In this document: piece by piece, positions 6,328 through 7,044 of the stretch
How positions within the stretch are numbered: the stretch's first letter is position 1
Layout of the letters: each line of letters opens with the position of its first letter
Assembly: GCA_029933295.1 (NCBI GenBank)
Contig: JAOZOL010000014.1
Span: 1 to 7,044, forward strand
From: Desulfobacterales bacterium
Lineage (GTDB): Bacteria > Desulfobacterota > Desulfobacteria > Desulfobacterales > Desulfosalsimonadaceae
Direction: 5' to 3'
DNA length: 7,044 nt
Translations under genes and position numbers: made by a program
Notes under the pieces: generated by a model
Told to the model about the DNA's origin: nothing
Seen by the model: only the letters and a program-made list of their open reading frames with translations
Database searches by the model: none

Positions 6328-6375
6328 AAAAACCACCGCGACATATCGTGGGGCCGTGATATGTCGTGGTGGTTT
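6328..6375 (-). terminator. Large inverted repeat, probable intrinsic terminator of the activator gene (alternatively an upstream activator site)
   Basis: Arms AAACCACCGCGACATATC (6330-6347) and GATATGTCGTGGTGGTTT (6358-6375) are complementary over 18 bp with one mismatch, which becomes a G-U pair in RNA. The loop is 10 nt, and part of it can pair further. On the minus strand the stem ends in a run of five T (6332-6328) followed by a T-rich stretch, as expected of a rho-independent terminator 87 nt after the activator's stop. The plus-strand side has no comparable T tract. It also lies roughly 95-140 bp upstream of the predicted -24 element, the distance typical of sigma-54 enhancer sites, so a DNA-level role is possible. 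Confidence 0.6.
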
Positions 6376-6462
6376 GCGAGATAGGTGTGAGTTTATTGAA
6401 AGCCTGTATTGGTGTTAACTCAAAGGCGATTTGGAGCAACTCAGGAACAAGAGAAAACCGGA

Positions 6463-7044
6463 TTAAGATCGTTGGATACTGTATTTTTTCATTCGGGATC
6501 GCAGGGTGCTCGGGGGAAGGCCTAAAATTTCAGCAGCGCTGTTTTTTCCTTCAACTTGCCAGTTTGTCTCTTTAAGTATTTCAATGATATAATCGCGCTC
6601 CATTTCAGGAAGGGTCTTTTTGCGGTCTATAATTTTCCTCTGGCCTGTTGACAACTGATCTGTTTGATTTGAGTTGAGTTTTTCCGCCAATCTCAGAACA
6701 TTGCCTGAAGAACTGATGACTGCTCGCTCAATGATATTTTCCAGTTCCCTTACATTTCCGGGCCAGTGATAAGCTTCCAGTGCCTTTATTGTATTATCAT
6801 TGATGGTTTCGATCTGTTTTCCCATTTTTCGGCAGAATTTTTTCACGAGCCAGTTCACGATGAGCGGGATATCCTCTTTGTGTTTGCGAAGAGGAGGAGC
6901 CGTGATCGGAAAAACGTTCAACCGATACCAAAGGTCTTTGCGAAAGCGGTCGGTTTTGACTTCGTCCTCAAGGTTACGGTTGGTGGCGGCAATAATCCGG
7001 ACATCCACCTTGATCGTATGAGAGCTGCCCATTCTCTCGAATTC
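6463..7044 (-). CDS. Sigma-54-dependent transcriptional activator (enhancer-binding protein), N-terminus cut by window edge
   Basis: Only the last 193 residues or so are present; the frame stays open through the right edge (the codons before the methionine at 7032 read E-F-E-R, matching the family's GExERVG stretch), so that methionine is not the start. Visible parts of the AAA+ sigma-54 interaction domain are DVRIIAATNRNLE, FRKDLWYRLNVFPI, PPLRKHKEDIPLI and WPGNVRELENIIERAVI (sensor II region). A C-terminal Fis-type helix-turn-helix follows: E-RDYIIEILKETNW, then SAAEILGLPPSTLRSRMKKYSI. Walker A, Walker B, the GAFTGA loop and any sensory domain (GAF, PAS or receiver) lie outside the window, so the inducing signal cannot be told. 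It binds upstream DNA and hydrolyses ATP to open sigma-54 promoters; the predicted -24/-12 element just downstream makes the adjacent operon its likely target. Confidence 0.95.
   Translation of the reverse strand, partial: EFERMGSSHTIKVDVRIIAATNRNLEDEVKTDRFRKDLWYRLNVFPITAPPLRKHKEDIPLIVNWLVKKFCRKMGKQIETINDNTIKALEAYHWPGNVRELENIIERAVISSSGNVLRLAEKLNSNQTDQLSTGQRKIIDRKKTLPEMERDYIIEILKETNWQVEGKNSAAEILGLPPSTLRSRMKKYSIQRS

Noticed and set aside
7030..7032. ATG at 7032 as the start of a short 189-aa regulator
   Set aside because: The frame continues upstream to the window edge with residues matching the sigma-54 activator family, so this methionine is internal.
7039..7044. Window ends exactly at GAATTC, suggesting an EcoRI cloning boundary
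   Set aside because: Three further GAATTC sites occur inside the window (3578, 4850, 5268), so a complete EcoRI fragment is excluded and chance is sufficient.

Overview
The window appears to come from an anaerobic bacterium, plausibly a Desulfobacterota-type sulfate reducer or syntroph. The evidence is a tungsten/molybdenum aldehyde:ferredoxin oxidoreductase family gene, which is oxygen-sensitive chemistry, combined with a sigma-54 enhancer-binding regulator, a -24/-12 promoter, moderate base composition (mid-40s %GC by eye) and strong AGGAGG-type ribosome sites. The taxonomic placement is inference. Every real gene is on the minus strand, so the biological reading order runs from the right end of the window to the left.

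Layout in transcription order: (1) 7044-6463, the C-terminal part of a sigma-54-dependent activator, cut by the window end. (2) 6462-6151, a non-coding control region. It holds an 18-bp-arm inverted repeat that looks like the activator gene's terminator, a short GACA-CA-TGTC dyad, a near-consensus sigma-54 promoter (GG-N10-GC) and a 9-bp tandem repeat in the presumed leader. (3) 6150-2430, a tight five-gene run: a small ABM-fold protein, a classical SDR, an extended SDR of the 3-beta-HSD/epimerase type, a 172-residue protein of unknown function, and a zinc-dependent alcohol dehydrogenase. Gaps are -4, 39, 18 and 23 nt. (4) 2334-1633, a TetR-family repressor after a 95-nt gap. (5) 1533-1, a long aldehyde:ferredoxin oxidoreductase-family gene that continues out of the window.

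Taken together this looks like an inducible redox module for a carbonyl/alcohol substrate. Two SDRs and an MDR alcohol dehydrogenase would interconvert hydroxyl and carbonyl groups with NAD(P), and the tungsto-enzyme could oxidise a resulting aldehyde to the acid, or reduce the acid, with ferredoxin. Expression is probably switched on by the sigma-54 activator encoded just upstream, with a TetR regulator adding a second, ligand-responsive layer near the oxidoreductase gene. The substrate cannot be read from the sequence. The least understood part is the 172-aa protein embedded in the operon. No tRNA, rRNA, CRISPR array, transposase or other mobile element was seen.
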